Source of the DNA: Batillaria attramentaria
Lineage: Eukaryota > Mollusca > Gastropoda > Batillariidae
Direction: 5' to 3'
DNA: 64,000 bases
Assembly: GCA_018292915.2 (NCBI GenBank)
Contig: JACVVK020000213.1
Location: 798,501 to 862,500, forward strand
Part shown: positions 42,906 through 52,486 of the stretch, piece by piece
Layout of the letters: the number at the start of each line of letters is the position of its first letter
How positions within the stretch are numbered: position 1 is the stretch's first letter
Made by a program: the position numbers and the translations under genes
The notes under the pieces: model-generated
Told to the model about the DNA's origin: nothing
What the model saw: the letters and a program-made list of their open reading frames with translations, nothing else
Databases searched by the model: none

Positions 42906-43268
42906 GGGGGAGGGGAACGGGGGTGGGGGGTGGGAGGGGGGTGTTAGCTAGCATGGTTGATCAGAGAAACTGAGAGAAAAAAAAACCTGGCTTCCTGGCT
43001 TTTCAAGGCTTCACATTTTCATTGATCAAACACTGGTCATGTACTTACTTGAGAGAGCAGTTATGTAGAGTAGTATAGACCCAATCCAGGAGGTGTCGAA
43101 GTGAGACTCGTAGAAGACATCCTTGAAGATGACATGAAAGACGCCGAGGCTGTAGGTAACCCCGCAGACGATAAACTGTGTGAAGAAGGCTGCCACCACC
43201 ACCCCCCATCGCTCGCAACCTTCTTCCTCCTCCATAGCAGACTTGCGCTTTGTGGCCACCACGATCAT
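38623..43268 (-). CDS. SLC16-like: SLC16/monocarboxylate-transporter-like membrane protein (7 coding exons)
   Basis: Exons 43049-43268, 42292-42435, 41020-41264, 40055-40300, 39464-39707, 39215-39265 and 38623-38816 join in frame (1,344 nt, 447 residues plus TAA). The product has many hydrophobic segments in the layout of a 12-TM major-facilitator protein: RWGVVVAAFFTQFIVCGVTY (TM1), SWIGSILLYITAL (TM2), VMLGGLLSATGLALCML and LYLAFGLLTGIGFGLACSP (TM3-4), GRYQALSVVVGGIGAG (TM5), then a loop, LFHGMCIANLFWSFGSTVIY (TM7), later GYTLLFGFYSGFW and AGLLIQEENEYKHAFYLAG. The last resembles GLL....Y..AFYLAG of monocarboxylate transporters. The usual DGGWGW signature at TM1 is replaced by EGCERWG, so substrate cannot be predicted; lactate-type monocarboxylates or other small organic molecules are possible. 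The acidic, lysine-rich C-terminus is cytosolic. A non-coding exon at 46,693 onward supplies the 5' UTR. Confidence 0.88.
39215..39265 (-). CDS. SLC16-like: SLC16-like gene, exon 6
   Basis: 51 nt, phase 1 at both ends, GLLIQEENEYKHAFYLA. Short, but both splice sites are good and the motif fits the family between TM10 and TM12. Confidence 0.85.
39464..39707 (-). CDS. SLC16-like: SLC16-like gene, exon 5
   Basis: Residues 286-367, start phase 0, end phase 1. Hydrophobic segments VLCSIGLGVVITGICPLL and IGYTLLFGFYSGFW, and GPEYIALGNGY as in MCT TM10 entry. Donor GTATGT. Confidence 0.9.
40055..40300 (-). CDS. SLC16-like: SLC16-like gene, exon 4
   Basis: Residues 204-285, 82 codons, phase 0 at both ends. 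PLFHGMCIANLFWSFGSTVI, then YLPAYAMSQG (family pattern VYLPxYAxxxG after TM7). Donor GTTAGT. Confidence 0.9.
40570..40785 (+). mobile_element. Possible tRNA-like SINE remnant in intron
   Basis: GGGGTTTGATTCTCAGC resembles a B-box and the segment ends in CCAACCAACCAA, a tail-like repeat. The A-box is not clear. Confidence 0.3.
41020..41264 (-). CDS. SLC16-like: SLC16-like gene, exon 3
   Basis: Residues 122-203, start phase 1, end phase 0. Encodes GIGFGLACSPSIVAVERCF and GRYQALSVVVGGIGAG, the TM4-TM5 region that is the family's most conserved part. Donor GTGTGT. Confidence 0.92.
41840..41945. repeat. Dispersed repeat in intron 2, copy 1
   Basis: Shares GACCAAGA, GCATCTGGGCACTC and GTAAGTA/GCAAGTA with 42,640-42,725. 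Class unknown, possibly SINE-derived. Confidence 0.6.
42292..42435 (-). CDS. SLC16-like: SLC16-like gene, exon 2
   Basis: Residues 74-121, phase 1 at both ends. WGSRVSVMLGGLLSATGLAL then YLAFGLLTG correspond to MCT TM3-TM4. Donor GTCGGT is weak. Confidence 0.88.
42640..42725. repeat. Dispersed repeat in intron 1, copy 2
   Basis: Second copy of the element at 41,840-41,945, same orientation. Confidence 0.6.
42813..42912 (+). repeat. (TG)n then (GA)n/poly-G microsatellite
   Basis: TG tracts at 42,813-42,838 and 42,860-42,897, followed by GA and G-runs. On the gene's sense strand this is (CA)n. Confidence 0.95.
43049..43268 (-). CDS. SLC16-like: SLC16-like gene, first coding exon (N-terminus, TM1-2)
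   Basis: Residues 1-73, from ATG at 43,268 to donor GTAAGT at phase 1. AG immediately precedes the ATG, so the exon may start exactly at the start codon, with a 5' UTR exon upstream. Acidic N-terminus (EEEEGCERWG) then TM1. Confidence 0.9.
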
Positions 43269-43417
43269 CTAGACTCTGTGGCAACAGAAATTTGCATTAT
43301 ATGATGTGATGTATAAGTATGATGTATCACATCTATCTTTCTTAGTCCCACTTTGTTACAAAAATAGGCCCACTGTCAACATTTCTCAAATTTACAGAAG
43401 ATCCCACAAAGATCAAT

Positions 43418-43703
43418 GGGCCCGTATGTAATAGTCGAGGTTAGGACTATTAGCCCCGGGTTAGAGTCTAACCTCGAACTCAACTAGCTTTGAGTTAAAT
43501 TTTCTTTTGCTTTCCTTTTTGTTTCAAATCAGGAAGCGGGCCCATTCCAGGAAGGTGCCTGAGCCGTTATAGGAGGATTTTTTCTTCCTTTCTTCGCTTC
43601 CTTTTTTTTTAAATCTAATTTTGCTTTTGGGTTTCTTTTGTCCTAGTCTGGGTCAGGCCCGTAGCTGTGGGTTAAGTTAACCTCGACTTTTACATACGGG
43701 CCC
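43418..43703. mobile_element. MITE, family GGGCCCGTATGTAAAAGTC, copy 2
   Basis: Starts GGGCCCGTATGTAATAGTCG and ends CGACTTTTACATACGGGCCC. Internal CCCCGGGTTAGAGTCTAACC and GGCCCGTAGC are shared with the other copies. About 286 bp, non-coding. Confidence 0.92.
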
Positions 43704-44380
43704 TGGACAGTAGCACAGCCAATTTTGAGGGGCTGAGGGGAGCGGGGGGAGGGGCAGGAGGGGTGGAAGGTCAATTCTAGGGAATCTCAAATTTTCCGAT
43801 TGAAAAGATGTAATTAGCCCGCTTAACCGATTCACGTCTTTGGGGGGGGGGGGGGGGGGGTTAACTTGAGAGGGACCTTGAAGTGCCTTTTCCACAGCAG
43901 TTCCATCTCTCAGCCCACTTATTAGCTTCATAAGCAAAGTCCTCCCAAACCCCAGACCTATACGTTGACCTCCTCTGACCCCCCGCATCAGATGATTTAC
44001 AACGGGTTCATCTCGTGGCAGGGAAGGAAGTGGCCCTGTGCGTGCTGCATAATACGCTCACTGCTGACTAGACAAGGTGAACAAGGGACAAACTATTACT
44101 GCTACCGTGTTACTGTTACTGCTGTGTTTTCAGGATACACACACACACACACTCACACCAGGAGAGAGAAAGTGAAACCTAATTTCATTTATGTCGGGGA
44201 AATTGCTTTTCAACGGGGCGAAGTCTACACATGTGCGCGCGGGTGTGTGCGTGTTTCGGGACAGGAATTCAACACTGTATTGTTTGTAATGTCCTGTGAA
44301 TTAATTTCAAACAGTAACAACATTGTGTCTATAGTGTAATGCCATCCATTGATGATGATTATTATGCTTGAACAACAGAA

Positions 44381-44382
<2 letters not shown>

Positions 44383-44414
<32 letters not shown>

Positions 44415-44595
44415 AAGAGAGAGCTCCAATTTCGGGGTAATGGTTTCTGATGAGACAAAGCATCTGTGTGTGCGCGTGTGTGTGTGTGTATGTGCCGGTG
44501 TGTGTGCGTGTGTGCGTATGTGTGCGTGCGCGCGCGCGTGTGTGTGTGTGGGGGGGGGGGGGGAGGGGAGGGTTAGGGGGGGGGGGGGGGGAAGA
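44383..44595 (+). repeat. (TG)n/(GA)n/poly-G compound repeat
   Basis: TG and GA tracts (44,383-44,424), TGTGCG-type units (44,465-44,550) and two G-runs. All open frames here are compositional. Confidence 0.95.
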
Positions 44596-46339
44596 GCCCA
44601 AGCTAGGGAAAGGCCACTGTCTCTCAGTCAAATCCACCCCCCCCCATTCCCACCTTCTCAGACCCCTCCCAGCAACTCCAGTGATTACCCATACTGCACA
44701 CACAGTCACAGCAATTTCTCTGTCACTGGCAAGTGACATTTAATTAAACTCTTATTGACAGCAATGTTTCTGGCTTGAAATGTACTGCTCATGATCTGCT
44801 CTCACTAGTGTAGTATACTAACTGTATGCTTTATCAGTTCTGCTTAGACATGCTAGGTTGAGAGAAGCAGAGGGAAAACAATGGCCCTGCCAATGCCACA
44901 GTAAGAATATGATACTCGTAATACGGCACTAGCAAATTTACTGGTAGAAATACATTATGAATTGCTGATAAATGTTATTAACCTCACACAATCAATACTA
45001 ACAAGTAACTTCACAGTACTTAATACTAATAATTATACTATTTCTCTGTGTTCATTATGAAGTACACGTACTTCTCTTTAATTACACACCAGGTGCAATC
45101 ATCCCCTCCCCACCCCCCCACCCCCCCCACACACACACAACTACCACCCCCACTAACAGACACTGGAAAATCAAGATCACATTGCCATGCACAGTCTTGT
45201 CCTACTGTAACAAAGAACCTCAAGAAAACAGGTCATTTCCTTGTTTAGCCCTGACATGGATCAAGTCAGCACTTGTGATCCACTGGATGATATTGATAAT
45301 GGGACACGGTACCGCAAACCTCCGGTTCAGTGGTTGTGGACTTTGACACCAGTCAAGTGGAGCATGACCAAGACCTTACTCCCTCTTTCAGACTACTTAC
45401 ACTGTTACAGAAGCAATCCCATTTTCAATGACTTTGGCAGCACAGAAAATCACGTTGCTTACACTAGCACTGCTAAAAGCAAGTCAATCAATACTTGAAG
45501 GTTTAAAAATTATAGGTGAAAGTGAATATATATATTTAGAATCATATTTTCCATAAAACATGGTGAGAAGTGTATTGTGACTGCAGCTGCCGCTGCCTCA
45601 ACACTGCCCATGCCTAGGTCTGCAACCACGAAACTGCAGTGAACTGACTACATGTTAACAAAACTCTCTAGCAAGTTTCATTTGAAGACACACACTTGAC
45701 ATTTTCAATCAATTTGTACTTATTGAAAAATGGATGGAAAATTCAACTGTGATGGGCTGTCAGTGATGTTTGGCTGAACCCTTGATCGAAGTGTCTCGTC
45801 ACAAATGAGTCAACACTCATTATGTAACTTACCCCACTGCATTATGTAATATATTGTAAACTTGTACACCTCTGATGACTGAAAACAGTCCTTCGTGCCA
45901 GCCAAAGCATGCTGCTACAAGAGACAAAGCTCAAAAGCCAGTTTTGAAAAGGTATTTCCAACAATCACAAATAAAACCCTGGCATTTCTATGTGACTATG
46001 CTTTTATACTAATAAGGACCAAGAAAACCTCTCTCTCTCTCTCCCCCTCTCGAGTTGAGGTTTTAGTTTGTTTAGTCACTTAGAAACAAGTAGTTTCGGG
46101 CTTAATTTGACTGGCAGCAAAATAAAAGTCTCTCTCTCTCTCTCTCTGTGGTGTACCTTTACAGTACATTAGCCTGGCATGGGCCTGGCACCACAAAGTA
46201 TAATTGATGAAGTGTAGTGGCCAGCCTATGCGGCACAGCAAAAAGCCTATTCTTAACAATTTTTTTCTGCTAATACACGTAGTGGTACACGTGAGACTGT
46301 CTATTTAGAAGACACACACAGCCTGGCTGGTGTCAGTCC

Positions 46340-46900
46340 AATCGAACTGGAGATCGAGCGCACGCGACATTATTCAGCATGCAGGAAATGGCGGAATTTG
46401 TTTCCAGTAATGTTTGGCGTTCAGCAACTCCTTCTCCGCCCGACAGTACCGTTAAACAAGGCAATTGATCATCTCAAAAGCAAACGAAGAAGAAGTCATG
46501 AGATAAAAGAGAGAAGGCCCCAACCATATTTTACGCACGAGGCATACGATTACAAGAAACCGTTCATCCACTGACGTGGAGAAAACAGTTCCACGTTGTC
46601 GTCTGCTGCATCTCTCGTTCGCTACAATTTGTTTGAAGCCACACGCTTAACGACAAAAAATGTCAACGCAGTTCGAAACAGCAAACACTTACCTAGTAGT
46701 ATGAAACAATTACAAGAACACAAAAATCAGTACACCAACGAGGCAGTCATTTTTTCCGTTCAGAGTGAGATCCGCACAGCCATCGCGGCGATTCCGAGAC
46801 GATACCACTGCGAAGGTCATTTCTAGGTCAAAGGTCAAAGTGGTCACATGGTCTCAATGTTTTGGTTTGCGCTTTCTGCCGTTTCTTTCTGGAAGCGGGC
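46340..46900 (-). promoter_or_regulatory. Presumed promoter/5' UTR exon region of the SLC16-like gene
   Basis: CpG density rises abruptly from about 46,340. A consensus donor, CTAG then GTAAGTG on the minus strand, ends an exon at 46,693. The exon contains no clear start codon leading into the coding exons and is read as 5' UTR. The transcription start is not determined. Confidence 0.5.
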
Positions 46901-47744
46901 GAAATCTAGAGCATAAACTGTACCGCAACGTCAGCTAAGCTTGGATATGATCCAGCGGCTCAGCGGTTTATCTGTGTTTTTGTCCGAATGAGCGAGTTGC
47001 CTTTGTTAGTGCACAGGCATGCGGCCGTTTGGCTAAAAGTGCGATGACGATGCTTACGTCACAAGCCAGCTGGCAAGGGTGCGAAGGTGGCAGGGGGGTG
47101 TGCAGAGGGGAAGTGGAGGGGGGAGGGGGTGGAGGCTACGGGGAAATAAGACGGACTGTAGGTGTATGTCATTGTGTGGGGGGTGGGGGGGGGGGTGGGC
47201 GGGGGGTATTTGAAACAGGCCGATCCGCATTAAAAACACATTATTTTCTACCGTGCAACACGGTGACCACTGAGCTGCCGTGCAACAGTAAACGAATAGT
47301 ATTAGTTTTCAATCAAGTCAGTCTTCGTCGACCGTACGACTTCACGTGAGATCCCCCCCCCCCTCATCCCCCTCCCCCCCCTTACACCAAGTCCGTTACC
47401 CATTTGATGTTCACGAACGGTTTCATCCGGGCACCATAAGGTTGTTCAGTCCTCGCGCCTCTACAGGCTCAGTCAGGCGCGGCCGCTTATTGCCGTACCA
47501 GTTGCTTTCAGTAACTTGAAGTCGGTGTCATTCTCAGTGACGGCCACATGCAGCGGAACCGACATTTGGCGGTCAGTTCAACTAGTCGGTGTTATTTTCT
47601 CCCGCGTAGTGACTGAACCGAGTTTACCCAAGTCAGTGACAACAGTCACACTGAGTAACTCAGTAGTCGGCTACTCCGGCTGTCCACCGACTGCACTAGA
47701 ACTGATAACCCCGGGAACGAAAAGGACATTAGCCGGGGTCCGGC

Positions 47745-47880
47745 ATTGATAATAATAATAATAATAATAATAATAGCATTTGTAGGGCGCATTTCCAGTT
47801 TGGAGTGAACTCAATGCGCCAATCACTCACCGACACTCACGCACATTTTACAAACAGTGAACAGACATACACTGGTGAAA
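47745..47880 (-). mobile_element. LINE 3' UTR remnant with (ATT)n tail
   Basis: On the minus strand GAAATGCGCCCTACAAATGC runs into ATT units, as in the LINE 3' ends at 12,546 and 13,764. Confidence 0.6.
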
Positions 47881-48359
47881 CTGACTAATTGATCCACAAT
47901 GGGTCGGGAAAACCAGTCTGTGATGCCGTGTGACCCACCGGCGTTCAGTTAGGTATCACACAAGCACTGACTGGCTGACACCCGCGCCCCCCCCCCCCCC
48001 TTCCGACCCCCCGGCCAATCCCCACTTCCTCAGTTCCCGGCCTCCGGCTCTGCTCGGACCCGGGCCTGTCCCACTGCTGCAAAAAGTACACATTCAAGTT
48101 CAGTATCTGGGCCGAAAGGTCATCAGTGCAGCATTTTACCCCCCCCCCCCCCCCGCCGCCCCCCCGGCCAACGCGGACTGATTACATAATGTGATGATAA
48201 CCGGCGGAAAGACAAACTGACTGAACTGACACGGCGTGGACCCATCAGTGCCAGCACTACTCCGTCGTCCGCCCTAACACTGAGCCTAACACTGTGCAGG
48301 GATGTCGTTTGGGGTCGGATCTCGGCTAAAAGCCGATTTTTTTTTTCTCAGTTTTCAAA

Positions 48360-48500
48360 AAGCCGACTGATAATCTGTCTGTCATGTCGGCTGGCCGAGC
48401 CAAAGTTTTCACGTGACGAGTGAATCGGCCACTGAGCCGACATGACAGACAGATTATCTCGAAGCCGAGCCGAAGTTTTCACGTGACGAGTGAATCGGCT
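48360..48500. repeat. Nested direct and inverted repeats
   Basis: GATAATCTGTCTGTCATGTC at 48,369 is inverted at 48,435-48,460, and AAGTTTTCACGTGACGAGTG occurs twice in direct orientation (48,403 and 48,473), each followed by AATCGGC. Confidence 0.9.
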
Positions 48501-48984
48501 CGATTATGTCCGTTTCTGCGAGATTCCTACAGAACATCTTTAATTCATGGAGTTGGAGGGAGCACGTAACAGTAGGGAATCTAGTCGAAAAACTTGTGAA
48601 ACTGCTTCGGCAGAGAGAGCCGAAACATACTGTAAAAAGCCGAAACTTTCATGGCTGCACACACCCCTTCAACCCCCCCCCCCCCCCCTTTACACACACA
48701 CGCCGGCGCACCGGCGCATGATGATAGTCCGTAAAGCGGCCGCGGCGTCATCAATTTAAACGCACATACGGGCACTGAGTTCCGATCATCAATGGCGATG
48801 TCCCGCTGATGATCCAAACGCGCAGTTTATAGATTTCCATGCAAGTTCTGTAGAGGCAATGTAAGTCTGGTCAATTTGTTTGATTGAGAAGACTGAAACC
48901 TGAAACAGGTCATCGGCAGATCAGTCCTCCGGCGGTGCCATTATTCCCACTACGTACGACCAGACCGGCGGTTAGTAAATACCT

Positions 48985-49150
48985 TCAGTTCAGTTCAGTT
49001 CAGTTCAATTCAGCTCAGCTCAGCTCAGCTCAGCTCAGCTCAGCTCAGCTCAGCTCAGTTCAGTTCAGTTCAGTTCAGTTCAGTTCAGTTCAGTTCAATT
49101 CAGTTCAGTTCAATGATAATTTATTTAATCCTTGAGGGCAATTAAGATGG
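48985..49150 (-). repeat. (CAGTT/CAGCT)n pentamer array as retroposon tail
   Basis: About 25 pentamers. On the minus strand they follow GGATTAAATAAATTATCATT, i.e. an AATAAA-containing retroposon end, so the array is probably an expanded 3' tail. Confidence 0.75.
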
Positions 49151-49185
49151 GTCATTGGAGGGGGCGTCAAAACAAAATTTACAAA

Positions 49186-49188
<3 letters not shown>

Positions 49189-49233
<45 letters not shown>
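49189..49233 (+). repeat. (TA)n microsatellite
   Basis: About 22 TA units. Confidence 0.97.
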
Positions 49234-49236
<3 letters not shown>

Positions 49237-49687
49237 GCTCGCTTGCTCCTCGTGGTAGAACAGGACGTTACATCGCCGGCACCCAACTAGCCAGCCATGC
49301 CGGTACGGGGAGTGGGTATGTATGCATATAAACATACATCGGCTATATGGGCGGATTCCGTTGAGTGACGGATCGGGTTTGCCTAGGCACTCTTCAAGTA
49401 TCAGTACAACTAACTCGGTAGCGGTGTTTGGCACAGAGCCGCACGAATCCATCTTTAGATGATTTATGGCGGTGATCAGTTACGTCGCCGGAGTTGCGGC
49501 AGAAGTCGTGTAGGGAGTGTAGTGTTGTACGGTGTCAGTATCTACAGCACGGTAAGTGGTTCTGCAGTGTTGCCGCTGTGGTTGCCAGTGCAGAATTTAC
49601 GTGCACTTCAGCTTCGGTACATGAAACGATAAAAAAAAGGTCATTGACTTCCCGCTCCCCCCTCCTCTCCCCCCCCCCCCCACACCG

Positions 49688-49688
<1 letters not shown>

Positions 49689-49748
<60 letters not shown>

Positions 49749-49873
49749 TCATTGTTTGGTTAAATCACTTCCGTTGGAAAATAAAGTTCGTTCGTTCGTT
49801 CGTTCGTTCTCTCTCTCTCTCAGTCTCTCTCTCTCTCTGGCCCTCCGGCTCTCTCTCTCTCTCTCTCTCTCTC
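49689..49873 (+). repeat. (AC)n, then retroposon end with (TTCG)n and (CT)n
   Basis: AC tract 49,689-49,744. Then TTGGAAAATAAAGTTCG followed by TTCG units and CT units: a retroposon tail beside microsatellites. Confidence 0.85.
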
Positions 49874-50563
49874 ATACACTCTACTGCCCTCGGCTCATGT
49901 CCGTAAATACGGTTTATTAAACGTTTTTTGTTTGTTTCAGTTTTCTTAATTGTTTTTGTTGTCATCAGTCAGTTCAGACTCAGTTCCAAGTTCTTATCAG
50001 TGGCTGCATAGGGAAGCTAAACTGACATAGGACGGTGTGGGATTCTTTATTGTTGTTTATTTGCGGTTGTGTTTGCCTCGTCGCCGATATGTATCAGTCG
50101 CTCTTAGCTTCTGGTCAAGGATGTTGATCACCCAAACTATAACAACACCTTGAAATCACGCTGAAACAGAAGCATACCAACAAAGGACGACAAACGCACC
50201 AGGCGGCGGGTACGAGTGACCTGCCTTGACTTTGGGTGTACGTCAGTATCATATGGACCAAATCTGCACACGCCGGCCAGTTCAAAAACTGACGCACTAT
50301 TTTTATGATAATTTCAACTGATAAATGACGTAATATCAGCAGACCGTAGCATTTATCAACGACTGCCTGTAACAAGTAGACAGGGCAAGTTTATCTACGT
50401 CAGTGGGTGTTTGCGATAAGACTGAAGTGAACGGCCAAAAACGGATATGCATGTGCCATCAGTTGAGGCGATAACTGACGTGCGTGCCCTTATATCAAGG
50501 CGCACAGGCGTGTGTAAAGATTAACACTGTGCTGAGACTCATGATACGCACCCAGACAGCACG

Positions 50564-50950
50564 GCAATATTGCCCCAATATTGCCCCAACATTGGCTCCT
50601 TTATTGGGGCAATGTTGATTTACAATATTGGACCAATGTTGGAAGTGCAAATCGGTCTAATATTGGGGCAATATTGGATTTTTCATTGGATCCAATGTAA
50701 ATCCAATATTAGTCCAATATTGGTGCTATGTTGGTCCTGTATTAGTCCAACATTGGCTGAACATTGGATATGCTTTGAATGCAATATTGGATTGTTCTTG
50801 GATGCAATGTTTATCCAATGTTAATCCAATATTGGTCCAATGTTGGTCCTGTATTACTCCAACATTGGCTGAACATTGGATGTGCTTTGAATGCAATATT
50901 GGATTGTTCTTGGATGCAATGTTGATCCAATGTTAGGGCAATGTTTGCCT
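50564..50950. repeat. CAAYRTTG palindrome array with 111-bp tandem duplication
   Basis: Fifteen exact CAAYRTTG octamers plus about ten one-mismatch relatives in under 400 bp. A 111-bp unit beginning TTGGTCCTGTATTA at 50,731 repeats from 50,842. Confidence 0.9.
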
Positions 50951-51094
50951 TCCTTGCATGGATCCTGTACTGGCTGAATTTTGGACTGGGTTTTTGAAAC
51001 ATGCGGGTACACAATGCAAGATTTTTTACAGTATCGCAGGTAAACCATGACACAACACATCAAGCACTCAACTTTCATTCAATAATAAAACAAG

Positions 51095-51285
51095 TCAAAA
51101 ACAAATGTCAGGTTCGTTTGTTGTATTGATTTTCCATTTCCCTCTCTCTCTCTCTCTCTGCTGGCGTTTCATTTTCTCTCGCTCCTGCTTTTGCCCCCCT
51201 CTGTCACTTGACCGCGTGATGAAACAGCCGGTTGAGGCGTCTAGCTGAACCAGGGTAGCATCAGGGTGCTTCTGCCTCACTGCCT
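51095..51285 (-). CDS. DUF4806-like gene, last exon
   Basis: Start phase 1 after TTTTTCAG, ends with a stop at 51,095. EAVRQKHPDATLVQLDASTG completes the conserved domain; the tail EKMKRQQRERERGKWK is basic. Part of the tail arises from a (CT)n tract (51,142-51,158). Confidence 0.7.
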
Positions 51286-51397
51286 CTGAAAAACAGAAAG
51301 GGTAATGCAAAACCCTGTTTGGAACAAAACAGTGGAATATACGTGAAGGAATTATAATTAAATATGATAAATCTCGTAACTGCCGCACCTGCCTGGC

Positions 51398-51460
51398 CCC
51401 GTCTTTGATATCACCCTATGTGGTGGAAAAGGACGTTAAACCCCCAAACACCCACCCACC
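51398..51460 (+). mobile_element. 5'-truncated SINE with 15-bp target duplication
   Basis: 63 bp matching the 3' half of the SINE at 58.1 kb (GTCTTTGATATCACCC, GGACGTTAAAC, CACCCACCCAC). It is flanked by perfect CCGCACCTGCCTGGC at 51,383-51,397 and 51,461-51,475. Confidence 0.93.
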
Positions 51461-51769
51461 CCGCACCTGCCTGGCAACATCAGTATTGTATTTTACTCAG
51501 TAACTTACAATTTCTCAGAAAAAATCTTTTAAACTGTACTAATTTTATTAAGTACACTGATCCACAAAGCAAAACCATTTTCCAGTTATTTACCCCCCCC
51601 CCCCCCAAAAAAAAAAAAAACAAAAAAAAAAAACTTTGACTAATAACAAATGGAACAGTGCTATTATAATGAACAAAATCCAGACACACCATGATTCATC
51701 ACAGAGCTGTTTGTTTAGCAGTAGTTTAATAAAATTGTTGACACACACAAACAGGATATTTTCACCTAC

Positions 51770-51932
51770 CGTACATGGTGCCCAGCAGGTGCTGAAGGTC
51801 CCGTAGCTTGCCTTTATTCTTGACTTTAGTCAATGTGTAGGTAAAAGCAAGTCTTGGGCAGATGAGCCACTTCCACATTTTTGTGACAATTTCCGTAAGG
51901 CTGGCGCCCCCGATGACTGAGAGGAACAGGAT
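51770..51932 (-). CDS. DUF4806-like gene, penultimate exon (core of domain)
   Basis: Start phase 0, end phase 1, donor GTAGGT. Encodes VIGGASLTEIVTKMWKWLIC and LRDLQHLLGTMY. Confidence 0.75.
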
Positions 51933-52242
51933 CTGCAATTATACATTTTATGAACATCTTACAGGAAACAGTCATACTCAACAATCACCCTTGTATCAGT
52001 GTGCACCATACGTTTGGGTCATTCTTATTCAAAAAAAAAAAGAAAAAGAAAAAAAAAAGAGGCAATGACCTTAACGACCCATTGAAGTATTCCTTTGGAT
52101 CTGAACTTTAATCACTGTTTTGTAAGTTTTGTAAGACATACCACTGAACTTAAGTCATTTGCACGTTTGAGCGATAAACTGGCCATGGTTCTGTGGTAAG
52201 ATGAGCAGATGAGGACACAAAAGCCAAAATTTACTTACTTAC

Positions 52243-52486
52243 AGCCCTGCTTCTTTCTGCTTGCTCGCCCAGGTCGTCCCTCGTTTCTACAGGGTACTGC
52301 CGTGGTGGTAGAGCTGGAGGTGGTGCCTGGGCTGAGGCAGCAACATGGCCATGTCCAAGCTGTAGGGCTTTGAGGGCTTCCCCCACCTTCCCTACCCTGT
52401 TATCGAGGGTGGTGACCCGACTGAATATATCACCCAGTCGGGTATGCACCTCGCAAAAAAGGGCACTGGTTGCTCCACTAGTTCGT
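52243..52486 (-). CDS. DUF4806-like gene, coiled-coil exon
   Basis: Needs start phase 2 for its open frame and ends at phase 0 before GTAAGT. The acceptor follows a run of about 20 T (A on plus). Heptad-like LGDIFSRVTTLDNRVGKVGE, then PPPALPPRQYP. Confidence 0.7.

Larger units (their letters stand above)
43269..46692 (-). other. First intron of the SLC16-like gene
   Basis: No coding exon. Contains a MITE (43,418-43,703), simple repeats (44,135-44,160; 44,383-44,600), C-runs near 44,635 and 45,105, and (CT)n at 46,030 and 46,127. An 85-codon plus-strand frame at 45,241 has no recognisable domain. Confidence 0.6.
46900..50550. other. Intergenic, repeat-rich
   Basis: No gene recognised. Holds poly-G/C tracts (47,100-47,205; 47,350-47,385; 47,985-48,145), a LINE tail (47,745-47,880), nested repeats (48,360-48,500), a pentamer array (48,985-49,115), (TA)n (49,189-49,233), (AC)n (49,689-49,744) and (TTCG)n/(CT)n (49,785-49,875). 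Confidence 0.7.

Noticed and set aside
45241..45498. 85-codon plus-strand ORF in the transporter's first intron
   Set aside because: No recognisable motif, no splice context, opposite strand; chance frame is likely.
50551..50960. CRISPR-like array
   Set aside because: Repeat units are short palindromes with irregular spacing in an animal genome and lie inside a transposon end.
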